Assembly (NCBI GenBank): GCA_963781305.1
Contig: CAWAFL010000011.1
Coordinates: 1,736,001-1,800,000 of the forward strand
Reading direction: 5' to 3'
Length of the DNA: 64,000 nucleotides
Origin: DASXMT01 sp963781305
GTDB lineage: Bacteria; Actinomycetota; Acidimicrobiia; Acidimicrobiales; RAAP-2
Positions 27,711 through 36,945 of the stretch are shown here, piece by piece; the stretch's first letter is position 1, and the number at the start of each line of letters is the position of its first letter. The notes below the pieces were generated by a model. It was not told where the DNA came from. It saw nothing but the letters and a program-made list of their open reading frames with translations, and did no database searches. Made by a program: the position numbers and the translations under genes.

Positions 27711-27810
27711 CGGGATGCGCTTGAAGCGCGTTCCCCTAACGACGCCTGCGCCCCGGGTTGGCGCAGATTCGCCTCCAGCTGGCACCATCCAGTCGCCGAT
27801 CGGGGGGCAG
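27711..27810 (+). repeat. About 100-bp repeat, copy 1 (other copy 46305)
   Basis: Nearly identical to 46305-46404: shared blocks CGGGATGCGCT, GGGTTGGCGCAGATTCGC and CAGCTGGCACCATCCAGTCG. It ends directly at the start codon of the MFS gene, so it forms that gene's leader. The second copy ends next to the tRNA-Leu-like sequence. Confidence 0.85.
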
Positions 27811-27811
27811 C

Positions 27812-29164
27812 ATGGGGATAGTCAGCGAAGAGGACGACAGCGGAATCGCAAGGGAGAGCACCGCCGCCCCGGCCACCAAGGGACGACAGCGGACGTTCTC
27901 CTCGCTTCGTCATCGGGACTTCACCGTCTTCTGGTCGGCGGCGATCGTATCCAACACGGGCAGCACCATGCAGATGTTCACGATCCCCTACGTGATCTTC
28001 TCACTCACCCACTCGACCACGTGGCTGGGGTTCAGTGCGGCCATCGCATTCGTCCCCAACGTCATCGTCGGGCCGATCGGCGGAGCCATCGCCGATCGCT
28101 ATTCGCGCCGCGCCGTCCTCCTCGTGACCCAATCGGTGCAGATGTTGGCAGCCGTCGGCCTCTGGGTCGTGTGGGTCAGCGGCGACGCCGGCGTGTGGTC
28201 CATCCTCGGCGTGATGTTCGTATCGTCGGTTGCCGGAGGTCTCGGGATCTCCTCATGGCAGGCTTTCGTTCCCTCACTTGTTCCCCGCCAGGACCTGATG
28301 AACGCCGTCCGTCTCAATTCGATCCAGTTCACTGTCGCCCGATCGGGCGGCCCAGTGCTGGCCGCCGTGATCCTCACCCAGATAGGTGCGGGTGCTGCCT
28401 TCTTCGGAAACGCCCTCTCCTACCTTCCGGTTCTAGGCGCCCTGCTGTCGATCTCGGTGCGGGGCCGGCCCGAGCGGGTTGACCATCATTCGGTGGCCCG
28501 ACAATTCGCCGACGGCCTCGGTTATGTCCGCCGACATCCCTCGCTGTTCCAATGCATTGTCAATATCCTCGTGCTCTCGTCCTTGGCCTACGCCATCGTC
28601 CAGCTGGCTCCGGCGGTATCCCACAACCAGCTGCACGGGGGCCCCAAAGGGTACGGGATCATCGTGTCGGCCTATGGCATTGGATCGGTGCTCTCCAGCT
28701 TCGCAGTGGCCCGCTTCGGTGACCGGGTCCGGCGATCGACCACCACGACCATTGGGATCGTGGTGGCCATCGCGGCCATGGCCCTCCTCGGCCTTGCCTC
28801 AAACACGTGGTTGGGGGCGGCGGCCTTCTTTGGGATCGGCGTGGCCCAGACGATCATCGCCATCACCCACAACACCACCATCCAGGTTCAGGTCAGCGAT
28901 ATATTCCGGGGCCGCGTCCTTTCCGTCTATCTCATGGCCGTCCAACTCGGCCTACCGTTAGGTGCCCTCGTCCTCGGCGCGGTGGCGGCCAGCACGGGCA
29001 CCCGGGCCCTGGCTCTCGGCATTAGTGGGCTGCTGGTGGCCTACCTGGTGTTTGTCCAGATCGGGTTCCGGGGGATGCGGGGGCTCGACTCCAACGAACA
29101 ATTCGCCACCGACTCTGCCCCGAGAGTCCGGCCAACTCCAAACAGGTTGCGCCACATCGAATGA
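27812..29164 (+). CDS. MFS exporter (MFS_3/EntS-like)
   Basis: 450 aa, 12 predicted helices after a soluble 30-residue N-tail. LRHRDFTVFWSAAIVSNTGS opens TM1, and GGAIADRYSRRAVLLVTQSV (about 90-109) is the conserved TM2-TM3 loop (DRxxRR) of this family. ATG 27812 with GGGGGGCAGC upstream is preferred over a longer frame that would translate the repeat. Relatives export siderophores or drugs; substrate unknown. Monocistronic. Confidence 0.9.
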   Translation: MGIVSEEDDSGIARESTAAPATKGRQRTFSSLRHRDFTVFWSAAIVSNTGSTMQMFTIPYVIFSLTHSTTWLGFSAAIAFVPNVIVGPIGGAIADRYSRRAVLLVTQSVQMLAAVGLWVVWVSGDAGVWSILGVMFVSSVAGGLGISSWQAFVPSLVPRQDLMNAVRLNSIQFTVARSGGPVLAAVILTQIGAGAAFFGNALSYLPVLGALLSISVRGRPERVDHHSVARQFADGLGYVRRHPSLFQCIVNILVLSSLAYAIVQLAPAVSHNQLHGGPKGYGIIVSAYGIGSVLSSFAVARFGDRVRRSTTTTIGIVVAIAAMALLGLASNTWLGAAAFFGIGVAQTIIAITHNTTIQVQVSDIFRGRVLSVYLMAVQLGLPLGALVLGAVAASTGTRALALGISGLLVAYLVFVQIGFRGMRGLDSNEQFATDSAPRVRPTPNRLRHIE

Positions 29165-29558
29165 CAACGAGCACCTCGTCACTCGATTAGGTGTTGATCG
29201 GACATGTAGTCACCGGTCCAGCGGCAGCGCATGCCCGCCGAGGCCGAGCTGGGCAGGAGTATCCCGGGCACGCCGATGACCAAGGACCAGATCCGCACGC
29301 AAGCTGGTGCCCTCTCCGGATCGAGGACCCAACGAAGCGGCTCGGAAATGGGAGAGTCGGCGAACGACACATGCCACATCGTGAAATTCGCTCTTGATCG
29401 GTCCGACGACCGGGTCGAACTCCTCGGCGGCCCCCCGTACGACGATGTGAGGATCGATCTGCTCGTCGACTTGCACCGCTCCATGACCCCGGTCTTGCGT
29501 AGTCGGAAATGCGAGGTCGTCGACACGCCCATTGATCCGCGTTCGCTGAGCGGGGCGC
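29165..29558. other. Intergenic, ambiguous open frames
   Basis: Open frames on both strands (for example 29231-29581 plus and 29179-29532 minus) overlap heavily. Neither has a ribosome site or a family I recognise, so none is called. Likely holds the promoter of the FAD oxidoreductase. Confidence 0.4.
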
Positions 29559-31019
29559 ATGCCGAGTGTGGCGGTCGGTAGGGTGCACGGCGTGGCAGGC
29601 ATCGACGCAGTGGTCGTGGGATCGGGTCCGAACGGCTTGGCCGCCGCGGTCACCCTGGCCCGGGCAGGTCTGCGCGTGTCCGTGTTCGAGGGGGCCCCGA
29701 CCGTCGGTGGCGGCACGCGCACCGAGGCCCTGACCCTCGACGGGTACATCCACGACGTCTGTTCGGCGGTCCACCCCGTCCTCCTCGCCTCACCGTTCTT
29801 TCAGACCCTGGACCTCGCCGCCCTCGGGGTGAGGGTTCTCCAACCCGAGGTCGCCTTTGCCCATCCCCTGGATTCCGGGCGCGCCGGTGCGCTGTATCGC
29901 GGCGTCGGCGAGACAGCGGCACTGCTCGGCACCGACGGGCCCCGGTACGAGGAGACTGTTGGGTACCTGGTCGAGCGACTCGATCGCATCGTGCCCTACG
30001 TGTTCGGGCCGCTGCGGTCGGTCCCCCGTCATCCTGCGGCCGTGGCTCGCTTCGGCTTCTTGGGCGCCCCTTCGGTCCGACATCTCAGCCGGCGCTTCCG
30101 GTCGGAGCAGGCCAAGGGGTTGCTCGCCGGGGCCGCCGCCCACTCCATGGAACGGCTGACCGCGCCGCTCACGGGTGCCTTCAGCCTGCTCTTCCTGATG
30201 CTGGCTCATGGTGTGGGGTGGCCGGTGGTGGAAGGAGGGAGCGCCCGCATCGGCGACGCACTGGTCAGCGAGCTGACCCGGCTCGGCGGCACGGTCGAGG
30301 TCGATCACCCGGTCCGCTCGCTCGCCGAGCTGCCCGCCGCCCGCGCCGTCCTCCTCGATACCTCGCCCCGCCAATTCCTGGCCCTGGCCGGAAACCAGTT
30401 GACTCGGAGTCAGGGCCGGCCGTGGTCCCGCTTCGCCCTGGGCCCAGGGGTCTGCAAAGTGGACTGGGCCCTGGACGGTCCTGTCCCCTGGGAAGCCGAC
30501 GTATGCCGCCGCACGGCCACGGTCCACGTCTGCGGGACGATGAACGAGGTGGCCCGAAGCGAGGCCGATGTCAATGCCGGACGTCACTCCGATCGCCCGT
30601 TCGTCCTGGTGGCGCAGCCGTCCGTGGTCGATTCCACGCGTGCTCCCGTCGGTCACCAGACGTTGTGGGCCTACTGCCACGTGCCCAACGGGTCGCCGGT
30701 CGACATGACCGATCGCATCGAAGACCAGATCGAGCGGTTCGCGCCGGGATTTCGGGACCGGGTTCTTGCTCGGGTCACGCGCACCGCGGCTCAGCTTGAA
30801 GCCGAGAACCCGAACCAGCAGGGGGGCGACATCAGCGGTGGGGCCTCCAGTCTCCGCCAGACCATCTTTCGGCCCGTCCCCCGGTGGAACACCTATCGAA
30901 CGCCGCTCGAGGGAACGTACCTGTGCTCGGCCTCGACGCCACCGGGAGGCGGCGTCCATGGAATGTGCGGCTATTTCGCCGCCCGCACCGCCCTCCGGGA
31001 CCGCTTCGGCATCCGCTGA
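29559..31019 (+). CDS. Phytoene-desaturase-like FAD oxidoreductase
   Basis: 486 aa. The dinucleotide fold VVVGSGPNGLAAAVTLARAG (GxGxNGL, about 19-38), followed by EGAPTVGGGTRTE, is diagnostic of the CrtI/phytoene-desaturase-like NAD(P)/FAD proteins; the C-terminal STPPGGGVHGMCGYFAAR forms the second FAD-binding segment. No carotenoid genes are near, and many actinobacterial homologues of this sort are uncharacterised. GTG about 29592 is an alternative start. It precedes the cyclase-ATPase regulator by about 130 bp on the same strand. Confidence 0.88.
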   Translation: MPSVAVGRVHGVAGIDAVVVGSGPNGLAAAVTLARAGLRVSVFEGAPTVGGGTRTEALTLDGYIHDVCSAVHPVLLASPFFQTLDLAALGVRVLQPEVAFAHPLDSGRAGALYRGVGETAALLGTDGPRYEETVGYLVERLDRIVPYVFGPLRSVPRHPAAVARFGFLGAPSVRHLSRRFRSEQAKGLLAGAAAHSMERLTAPLTGAFSLLFLMLAHGVGWPVVEGGSARIGDALVSELTRLGGTVEVDHPVRSLAELPAARAVLLDTSPRQFLALAGNQLTRSQGRPWSRFALGPGVCKVDWALDGPVPWEADVCRRTATVHVCGTMNEVARSEADVNAGRHSDRPFVLVAQPSVVDSTRAPVGHQTLWAYCHVPNGSPVDMTDRIEDQIERFAPGFRDRVLARVTRTAAQLEAENPNQQGGDISGGASSLRQTIFRPVPRWNTYRTPLEGTYLCSASTPPGGGVHGMCGYFAARTALRDRFGIR

Positions 31020-31148
31020 GCCGGGTGCCTGCGAGGCCTCTGGCTAGGAAGCGCGCCTTGGCCCGCTTGGGGGAAGACGGGGCCAGCGCGAGACGGACCG
31101 ACCACCACGCTCCGTGGCGGGTGCTCGATGCGGTGGTAGCCGTCGAAA

Positions 31149-34100
31149 ATGTGCGCAAACATTGAGGTTATGGGGAGGACCCAGACCGTCACGATCATGT
31201 TTTGTGACCTAGTGGCGTCCACGGAGCGTCGTGCTCGACTGGGCGACGACGCCTTCGATGAGTTCTCCGGTCGATTCATTGCCACCCTGCGGGACCAGAT
31301 CGCTCGATCCGGTGGGCGCGAGCTCACCAACCTGGGCGACGGGCTCATGGCCGTGTGGACTGAGAGCACGGCCGACGCGGTGGCCTGCGCCACGGCCATG
31401 CATCACGCCGTGTCTGCGCTCGACGGGGAGGACCCGCCGCGCCTTCGAGTCGGGATCAGCGTGGGAGAGGTTGCTCAAGCGGGCGGCGAGTACTCGGGGA
31501 TGCCGATCGTCGAAGCGGCGCGGCTCGAGGCGGCCGCTTCTCCAGGACGGACGCTGGCAAATGCAGTCGTGCGCGCTCTGGTTGGCACGCGGCGCGAACT
31601 GAGGTTCCGGGACATGGGCGCCCTCTCGCTCAAGGGGATTCCCGTCCCACTGGTAGCGGTCGAGGTCATCGACGACGAGGGCCCGGTTGCCCCGCCCTTG
31701 CATACGTCGCCCTTGCCGACGTCGCCGTTGCACGCCCCCCTGTTCTCTCAACCCGAACGGCCGGCCGCGGAGAACCACACGACCTCGAACCCATCAGGCC
31801 GGCTGAGCTCGCTCCCACCCCACCGGGGCGGCGGTTCGATCGTCGTCGAGAACGTCGCCGTCCTGGTGGCCGATGTGGTCGAGCCGAGGGCCCTGCCGAC
31901 CCAGGCCGCCGACGACCTGCTGCGGGGCCACCTCGCCGTGCTGCGTCAGGCGATCGCCGAGACCGTGGGCCGAGAGGTCAAGAGCTTGGGCCGCGGCGTC
32001 ATGGTGGTGTTCCCCTCGACGTCGGCAGCCATTTCGTGTGCAGTCGTGATGCACCAGGGCATCGAGCGCGAGGGTCGTGGTGTCCGTCACGGCCCCGGCC
32101 TCCGGGTGGGGCTGAGCGTGGGCGAGGTAAGCATCGAGCACAGCGAGCACTTCGGCGACCCGGTAGTCGAGGCGACTGAACTGTGCGCCGGCTGCGCAGA
32201 GGGCCAGATCCTGGCGACAGACATGGTGCGCCTGATGGCCGGTCGCCGCAGCCGGCACGTCTGCCGTCCGGTCGGGCCTCGGCATCTGCCGGGCCTTCCC
32301 GAGCCGGTGCAGACCATCGAGGTGACATGGGAGCCCGTCGACAGGACGGTCGGTTCGAGCGTCCCCCTGCCTGGACGCCTCAGCACTCGCACAGCGGTGA
32401 CGATGGTGGGCCGTGAGAACGAAATCGGCGAGCTGGCGGACGCCTTCAAGCGCGTCGAAAGTGGCCAGGGACGCGAGGCCCTACTGATCTCGGGGGAGGC
32501 CGGCATGGGCAAGACCACGTTGCTGGCCCGGGCCGCGCAGTCGGCGTTCGATCAAGGGGCGTGCGTGCTGTTCGGGCACTGCGAGGAGGACCTGGCCACC
32601 CCCTATCAGCTCTTCGCCGAGGCGCTCAGCCACTACGTGACCCACGCTAGCGAGCAGCAGCTCCTCGAGCATGTGCAGGAACACGGGGGCGAGCTGGCCC
32701 GGCTCGTCCCGGCCCTCGGGAGCAGGTTCCCGGACCTCCCGACCTCGAGAGCAACCGACTCTGACACCGGGCGCTATGTGCTCTTCGCCGCTGTGGTCGG
32801 CCTCCTGGCCATGATCTCGCGCTCCCAGCCGGTGGTACTCGTCCTCGACGATCTCCAGTGGGCCGACAGTGCCAGCCTGCAATTGCTGCGTCACCTCAGC
32901 GCATCCGAACAACCGTTGCGGGTGCTGGTGCTCGGCTCCTACCGGAACAGCAGGCTGACCCGCTCTCATCCCCTGCTCGAAACGCTTGCCGCACTCCGCC
33001 GACAGCCGGGCGTCTCCCGCATGGATCTGTCCGGGCTCGATGAACAGGGTGTGGTCTCGCTCATGGAAGCAGCCGCAGGTGACTCTCTCGACGATGCCGG
33101 CGCCGGCTTGGCCCGGGCCCTCTTCCGGGAGACAGACGGCAATCCGTTCTTCGTTAGCGAGATGCTTCGCCACCTGAACGAGACCGGGAAGATCTACCAG
33201 GACGACGCCGGGCATTGGACGACGGTCGCCGACCTCGGCGATGTGGCGCTGCCCGACAGCGTGCGCGAGGTGATCTGCTCGCGGGTCGGCCGGCTCGGCC
33301 AAGAGGCCGAACGCGTGCTTTCGGACGCAGCGGTGATCGGGAGGGACTTCGACCTCGATGTGCTGGCCCGGACCACCGAGATCTCGGAGGACGACCTCAT
33401 CGACGTGCTCGATGCGGCCGCGGCCGCCGACTTGGTGTACGAGCTGCCTGGGGTTGCCGGACGCTACAACTTTGCCCACGCCCTCATCCGGCACACGCTC
33501 TATGTCGACATGGGCTCCACCCGTCGGGCCCGTGGCCACAAACGGGTGGCCGAAGCGCTGGAGGACCTTTGTGGTACCAACCCTGGGAGCCGGATCGGCG
33601 AGCTGGCGCGCCACTGGGTCGCAGCCACCCAACCCATCGAGCTGGACAAGGCCATTACCTACTCACGGCGGGCGGGGGACGCCGCTCTCCAGAGCCTGGC
33701 TCCCCACGATGCGGTCCGCTACTACACGCAGGCTCTCGATCTCGCCGGGCGGGGCGACCACCCCGATCGGGTCCTCAGGATCGACCTGGCCATCGGTCTG
33801 GGCACGGCGCAGCGCCAGACCGGGGACCCGGCCTTCCGCGAGACGCTGCTCGAGACCGCCCACCGCGCCGCCGACCTCGGGGATACCAAGCGCCTGGTGG
33901 CCGCAGCCATGGCCAACGACCGTGGCTTCAGCGTCCTCGGCAACGTCGATGCCGACAAGGTCGAGATCCTGGAACTGGCGCTCGGCCGGCTCCCTGAGTA
34001 CCACCCCGATCGGGCTCTCGTCCTGGCCAAGCTGTGCGAGGCCCTTACCTACGGCAGCCCGCTCGAGCGCCGGCAGGCTCTCGCCGATGAAGCCATCGCC

Positions 34101-35129
34101 ATCGCCGAGGCTTCTGGGGACGACGCCACCATGGTGCGGGTCCTGAACGACATCTCCTATCCCCTCCTGGTGCCGCAGCTGCTCGAACAGTCACTGAGCC
34201 ACTCGGCTGACGCGATGGCTCGCGCCGAGCGCCTCGGGGACCCGGTCCTGACATTCTGGGCAGCGAGCCAGCGCCACACCGCGGCCGCCTGTTCCGGCAA
34301 TATCGACGAGGTGGACCGCTGCCTGGAGATCCTTGGGGAACTGGCCGCACAGCTCAACCAGCCGACGCTCAATTGGCGGCACCTGATCATGCGTTCCACG
34401 CGGGCCCAACTGGCCGGAGACCCGACCCGCGCCGAGGAGCTGGCCAACGAAGCGTTCCAGATCGGCAACGACGGTGGCGAGCCGGACGCCGCCGCCTTGT
34501 TCGGCGCGCAGATGATGTCGGTGACCCTCCAGCGTGGAACGCTCGGCGAACTGATCCCGCTCATCGAGCAGGTGGCCGCCGAGCATCCGGGTGTGACTCC
34601 CTTCATGGCCGCGCTGGCCATGGCCCATGTCGAGAACGGACAGATCGATGCCGCATGCGGCCTGCTCCAGACGTTCTTCGCCAGCGGACTGGACCTCCCC
34701 GTCGATGCGACCTGGACCATCGGGATGAACTGCTACGCCGAGGCCGCTATCGAATGTCGGGACCGGACCTGCGCTGCGCCCATGCTCGACCGGCTCCGAC
34801 CGTGGGCCGACCGCCTGTCCTACAGCGGGGTCTCCGCGGCCGGCCCCGTCAACCACGTCCTGGCCGGTCTGGCCAGCGTGCTCGGTCGCTTCGATGAGGC
34901 CGACGCCTACTTCGTCCAGTCCTCCGAGCTCAGCACGCGGATCGGCGCCAAGTTCTTCCTGGCGCGCACGAACCTCGCCTGGGGGAGGATGCTCGTCGAA
35001 CGCCGTGCGCCCGGAGACCTCGACCGCGCCCGCGACCTCCTGGCCAAGGCGCACGGCGCCGCGGTGGCCCACGGGTACGGAGTCATCGAACGCAGGGCCA
35101 CCGATGCCCTCCAACAGGTCGCAGGCTGA
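31149..35129 (+). CDS. Tandem cyclase-domain / AAA-ATPase / TPR regulator
   Basis: 1326 aa. Domain order: class III cyclase homology domain 1 (about 8-180: metal Asp in FCDLVASTE and LGDGLMAVW), a proline-rich linker, cyclase domain 2 (about 235-395), an AAA/STAND ATPase (Walker A GEAGMGKTT at 449-457; Walker B LVLDDLQW about 562-569), then about 600 residues of TPR-like helices. Domain 1 keeps both metal Asp and the Arg of AARLEAAA but has Glu where Asn is usual. Domain 2 reads LGRGVMVVF, losing the second Asp, so it is probably catalytically dead. Starts at 31149 or 31170 are possible. Likely a cytosolic signal sensor; target unknown. Confidence 0.9.
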   Translation: MCANIEVMGRTQTVTIMFCDLVASTERRARLGDDAFDEFSGRFIATLRDQIARSGGRELTNLGDGLMAVWTESTADAVACATAMHHAVSALDGEDPPRLRVGISVGEVAQAGGEYSGMPIVEAARLEAAASPGRTLANAVVRALVGTRRELRFRDMGALSLKGIPVPLVAVEVIDDEGPVAPPLHTSPLPTSPLHAPLFSQPERPAAENHTTSNPSGRLSSLPPHRGGGSIVVENVAVLVADVVEPRALPTQAADDLLRGHLAVLRQAIAETVGREVKSLGRGVMVVFPSTSAAISCAVVMHQGIEREGRGVRHGPGLRVGLSVGEVSIEHSEHFGDPVVEATELCAGCAEGQILATDMVRLMAGRRSRHVCRPVGPRHLPGLPEPVQTIEVTWEPVDRTVGSSVPLPGRLSTRTAVTMVGRENEIGELADAFKRVESGQGREALLISGEAGMGKTTLLARAAQSAFDQGACVLFGHCEEDLATPYQLFAEALSHYVTHASEQQLLEHVQEHGGELARLVPALGSRFPDLPTSRATDSDTGRYVLFAAVVGLLAMISRSQPVVLVLDDLQWADSASLQLLRHLSASEQPLRVLVLGSYRNSRLTRSHPLLETLAALRRQPGVSRMDLSGLDEQGVVSLMEAAAGDSLDDAGAGLARALFRETDGNPFFVSEMLRHLNETGKIYQDDAGHWTTVADLGDVALPDSVREVICSRVGRLGQEAERVLSDAAVIGRDFDLDVLARTTEISEDDLIDVLDAAAAADLVYELPGVAGRYNFAHALIRHTLYVDMGSTRRARGHKRVAEALEDLCGTNPGSRIGELARHWVAATQPIELDKAITYSRRAGDAALQSLAPHDAVRYYTQALDLAGRGDHPDRVLRIDLAIGLGTAQRQTGDPAFRETLLETAHRAADLGDTKRLVAAAMANDRGFSVLGNVDADKVEILELALGRLPEYHPDRALVLAKLCEALTYGSPLERRQALADEAIAIAEASGDDATMVRVLNDISYPLLVPQLLEQSLSHSADAMARAERLGDPVLTFWAASQRHTAAACSGNIDEVDRCLEILGELAAQLNQPTLNWRHLIMRSTRAQLAGDPTRAEELANEAFQIGNDGGEPDAAALFGAQMMSVTLQRGTLGELIPLIEQVAAEHPGVTPFMAALAMAHVENGQIDAACGLLQTFFASGLDLPVDATWTIGMNCYAEAAIECRDRTCAAPMLDRLRPWADRLSYSGVSAAGPVNHVLAGLASVLGRFDEADAYFVQSSELSTRIGAKFFLARTNLAWGRMLVERRAPGDLDRARDLLAKAHGAAVAHGYGVIERRATDALQQVAG

Positions 35130-35298
35130 CTCGGCCGATGGCCCGGGTGATGCCCGATCGATGACGGAACAACGACCTGCCGATGGCCCGATCGATGTCG
35201 CCCGGCGGTCCCGCTGCCCACGCCGGACTCCCGAGCACCCACGGTCAATCACCTCTATCATTCGTTTCTAGCTTCATCTACGTTCAGGGGGGGGCAGC

Positions 35299-35727
35299 AT
35301 GTTTTCCACGATCGTTGTCGGCACAGATGGTTCGGACACGGCAAAATCGGCAGTGGCCATCGCCGCGCACATCGCTCGCCAGAACGCTTCCACGCTGCAC
35401 CTGGTAGCTGTGTCCCGGGCCACCGCCGGAGTCGGCGGTGGGGGGCTCGCGTCCGGGGCTCCGATCGGCGATGACGGCCTCTCGATGCTGGCGGCGGAGC
35501 GCATGCTCGAGGCAGCGGCACTAGAGCTCGGGGACATCGAAACGGTGACGTACGCCGGAACGGGATCACCGGCGACGGTCATCGTTCGCCGTGCCGACGA
35601 ACTTGGTGCTGACCTGATCGTGGTCGGCAGCAAGGGGATGCAGGGCACGCGACGGATCCTGGGTTCGGTGCCAAATGGCGTGGCACACAACGCCAGCTGT
35701 CACGTCCTGATCGCCAAGACCGCGTGA
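35299..35727 (+). CDS. Universal stress protein (UspA family)
   Basis: 142 aa. IVVGTDGSDTAKSAVAIAA at the start and VVGSKGMQGTRRILGSVPNG (about 111-130), which is the G2xG9xG(S/T) ATP-binding motif. A single Usp domain of ATP-binding type. GGGGGGGGCAGC precedes the ATG. It follows the cyclase regulator by 170 bp and is convergent with the SRPBCC gene. Confidence 0.92.
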   Translation: MFSTIVVGTDGSDTAKSAVAIAAHIARQNASTLHLVAVSRATAGVGGGGLASGAPIGDDGLSMLAAERMLEAAALELGDIETVTYAGTGSPATVIVRRADELGADLIVVGSKGMQGTRRILGSVPNGVAHNASCHVLIAKTA

Positions 35728-35753
35728 CGACACGGTTGATTGGGATCTGACCT

Positions 35754-36260
35754 CTATGGTCGGGGGGCGGCGGCGACCTGTCCGGTCTTTCGGGCGAGGT
35801 ACCCCAGGAACGGGATGAGGGCGATTCGTAGCAGCCAGCCAGTTCCTCGCGGTTTTCCATCGAACTCGGCTCGCCACCGGACCGAGGTGCCCCCACCGGG
35901 TCGCAGATCAAGGGTTACGTCTGCTCGGTAGTCCCGAGCAGGGAAGCCGCTCACGACCCGATAGGCGAAATGCCCGGGAGCATCGAACCCGACGACCTCT
36001 TCCTGCGTCCGAAAGGGCCCAACCACGTAGACGCGGATGGCCCCCATGCCGTTGGGAGGATCTCCGTCACGCCCCAGGTAGGTATTGGAGAAAGGTCCCC
36101 AATCCTTCCAGCGGGCGATGTCTGTGATTACCTCCCATACCGCCTCGGGCGGTGCAGCGCTGTCGGCGACGACCTCGACGATGTGGCGGCCCACGTCGCA
36201 ATGCTGCCACATCCCGGGCAATTCGCGGCTAGCCAGGACGCGGTCGAGCAGATCCGGCAC
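35754..36260 (-). CDS. SRPBCC (START-like) family protein
   Basis: 168 aa. AAPPEAVWEVITDIARWKDW (about 35-54) is the standard first helix of polyketide cyclase/dehydrase-type SRPBCC domains, followed by GAIRVYVVGPFRTQEEVVGF and a C-terminal amphipathic helix WLLRIALIPFLGYLA that lines the ligand cavity. Met17 is an alternative start. Predicted lipid or aromatic-ligand binder. It lies downstream of the membrane protein and GMC/hydrolase genes on the same strand, possibly their operon's tail. Confidence 0.85.
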   Translation of the reverse strand: MPDLLDRVLASRELPGMWQHCDVGRHIVEVVADSAAPPEAVWEVITDIARWKDWGPFSNTYLGRDGDPPNGMGAIRVYVVGPFRTQEEVVGFDAPGHFAYRVVSGFPARDYRADVTLDLRPGGGTSVRWRAEFDGKPRGTGWLLRIALIPFLGYLARKTGQVAAAPRP

Positions 36261-36353
36261 TCAACGCGGACAGCCACGCCGGTGGGCCACGCCGCCGCCT
36301 CAAGCGCACCATGGTTTGGTCACGCGACCCCAGCCGCGGCCAGTACCTGGGCC

Positions 36354-36926
36354 TCAACCAACGGGCAGTTGAAAGCCGTTGAGATACCACAGGGCACTCG
36401 TGTACCAGATCACCGCCACCAGCGTGACGAGGAGTCCACCGACGGTCGGGAGGACCCAGCCCGGCAGGCTCCGACTTCGTACGACGATCATCTTGGCCAC
36501 GAACGCGCCATAAAAGAAGCATCCCGCTAACGAATGGACGGTGACGCGCGCGCTGGTGGTTTGCACCCCGTAGGCGAACATGCAGTGGATCGCCACTGGC
36601 AATGTCGTCAGGAACAGCACCATCCCGATGACGCGATGTACCGGCCTGACCAACGTGGGCGTTGTTGTGGGACCGGGAAGACGGCCATACATCCACACAG
36701 CGAGAAGGACCTGTATCAGCGCCAGGCCCAAGACGCCGGTGGCAATCGTCGACTTGGTGCTGAAGGCGTCCGCAGGCGAGCCAAGTAAGCCAAACGAATA
36801 GTTCGGGGCATGCAGGGTACCGAACAGGGCCAGTGCTGCCGTGACGGCCGCACCTGCGGCGAGGAGGGCTACTACCAAACCGGCGGAGGTAGTTGTGTTC
36901 GAGGGGGGCCCGCTGTCCGCGCTCAT
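36354..36926 (-). CDS. DUF6529-like four/five-helix membrane protein
   Basis: 190 aa. Hydrophobic helices at about 15-37, 58-82, 98-118, 128-147 and 158-180. Histidines occur at helix positions (PVHRVIG, PVAIHCMFAYG, VHSLAGCFFYGAFVAKM), an arrangement like cytochrome b561-type heme-binding bundles; I associate it with actinobacterial DUF6529, from memory only. It lies 19 bp downstream of the GMC/hydrolase fusion gene, same strand, so it is probably co-transcribed and could feed electrons to or from it (inference). Confidence 0.75.
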   Translation of the reverse strand: MSADSGPPSNTTTSAGLVVALLAAGAAVTAALALFGTLHAPNYSFGLLGSPADAFSTKSTIATGVLGLALIQVLLAVWMYGRLPGPTTTPTLVRPVHRVIGMVLFLTTLPVAIHCMFAYGVQTTSARVTVHSLAGCFFYGAFVAKMIVVRSRSLPGWVLPTVGGLLVTLVAVIWYTSALWYLNGFQLPVG

Positions 36927-36945
36927 TGGTCCGCCTGAACGACGA

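Noticed and set aside
29790..30959. 389-codon minus-strand frame
   Set aside because: Fully antisense to the FAD oxidoreductase, with no domain resemblance.
32481..33632. 383-codon minus-strand frame
   Set aside because: Antisense to the ATPase part of the cyclase regulator; shadow.
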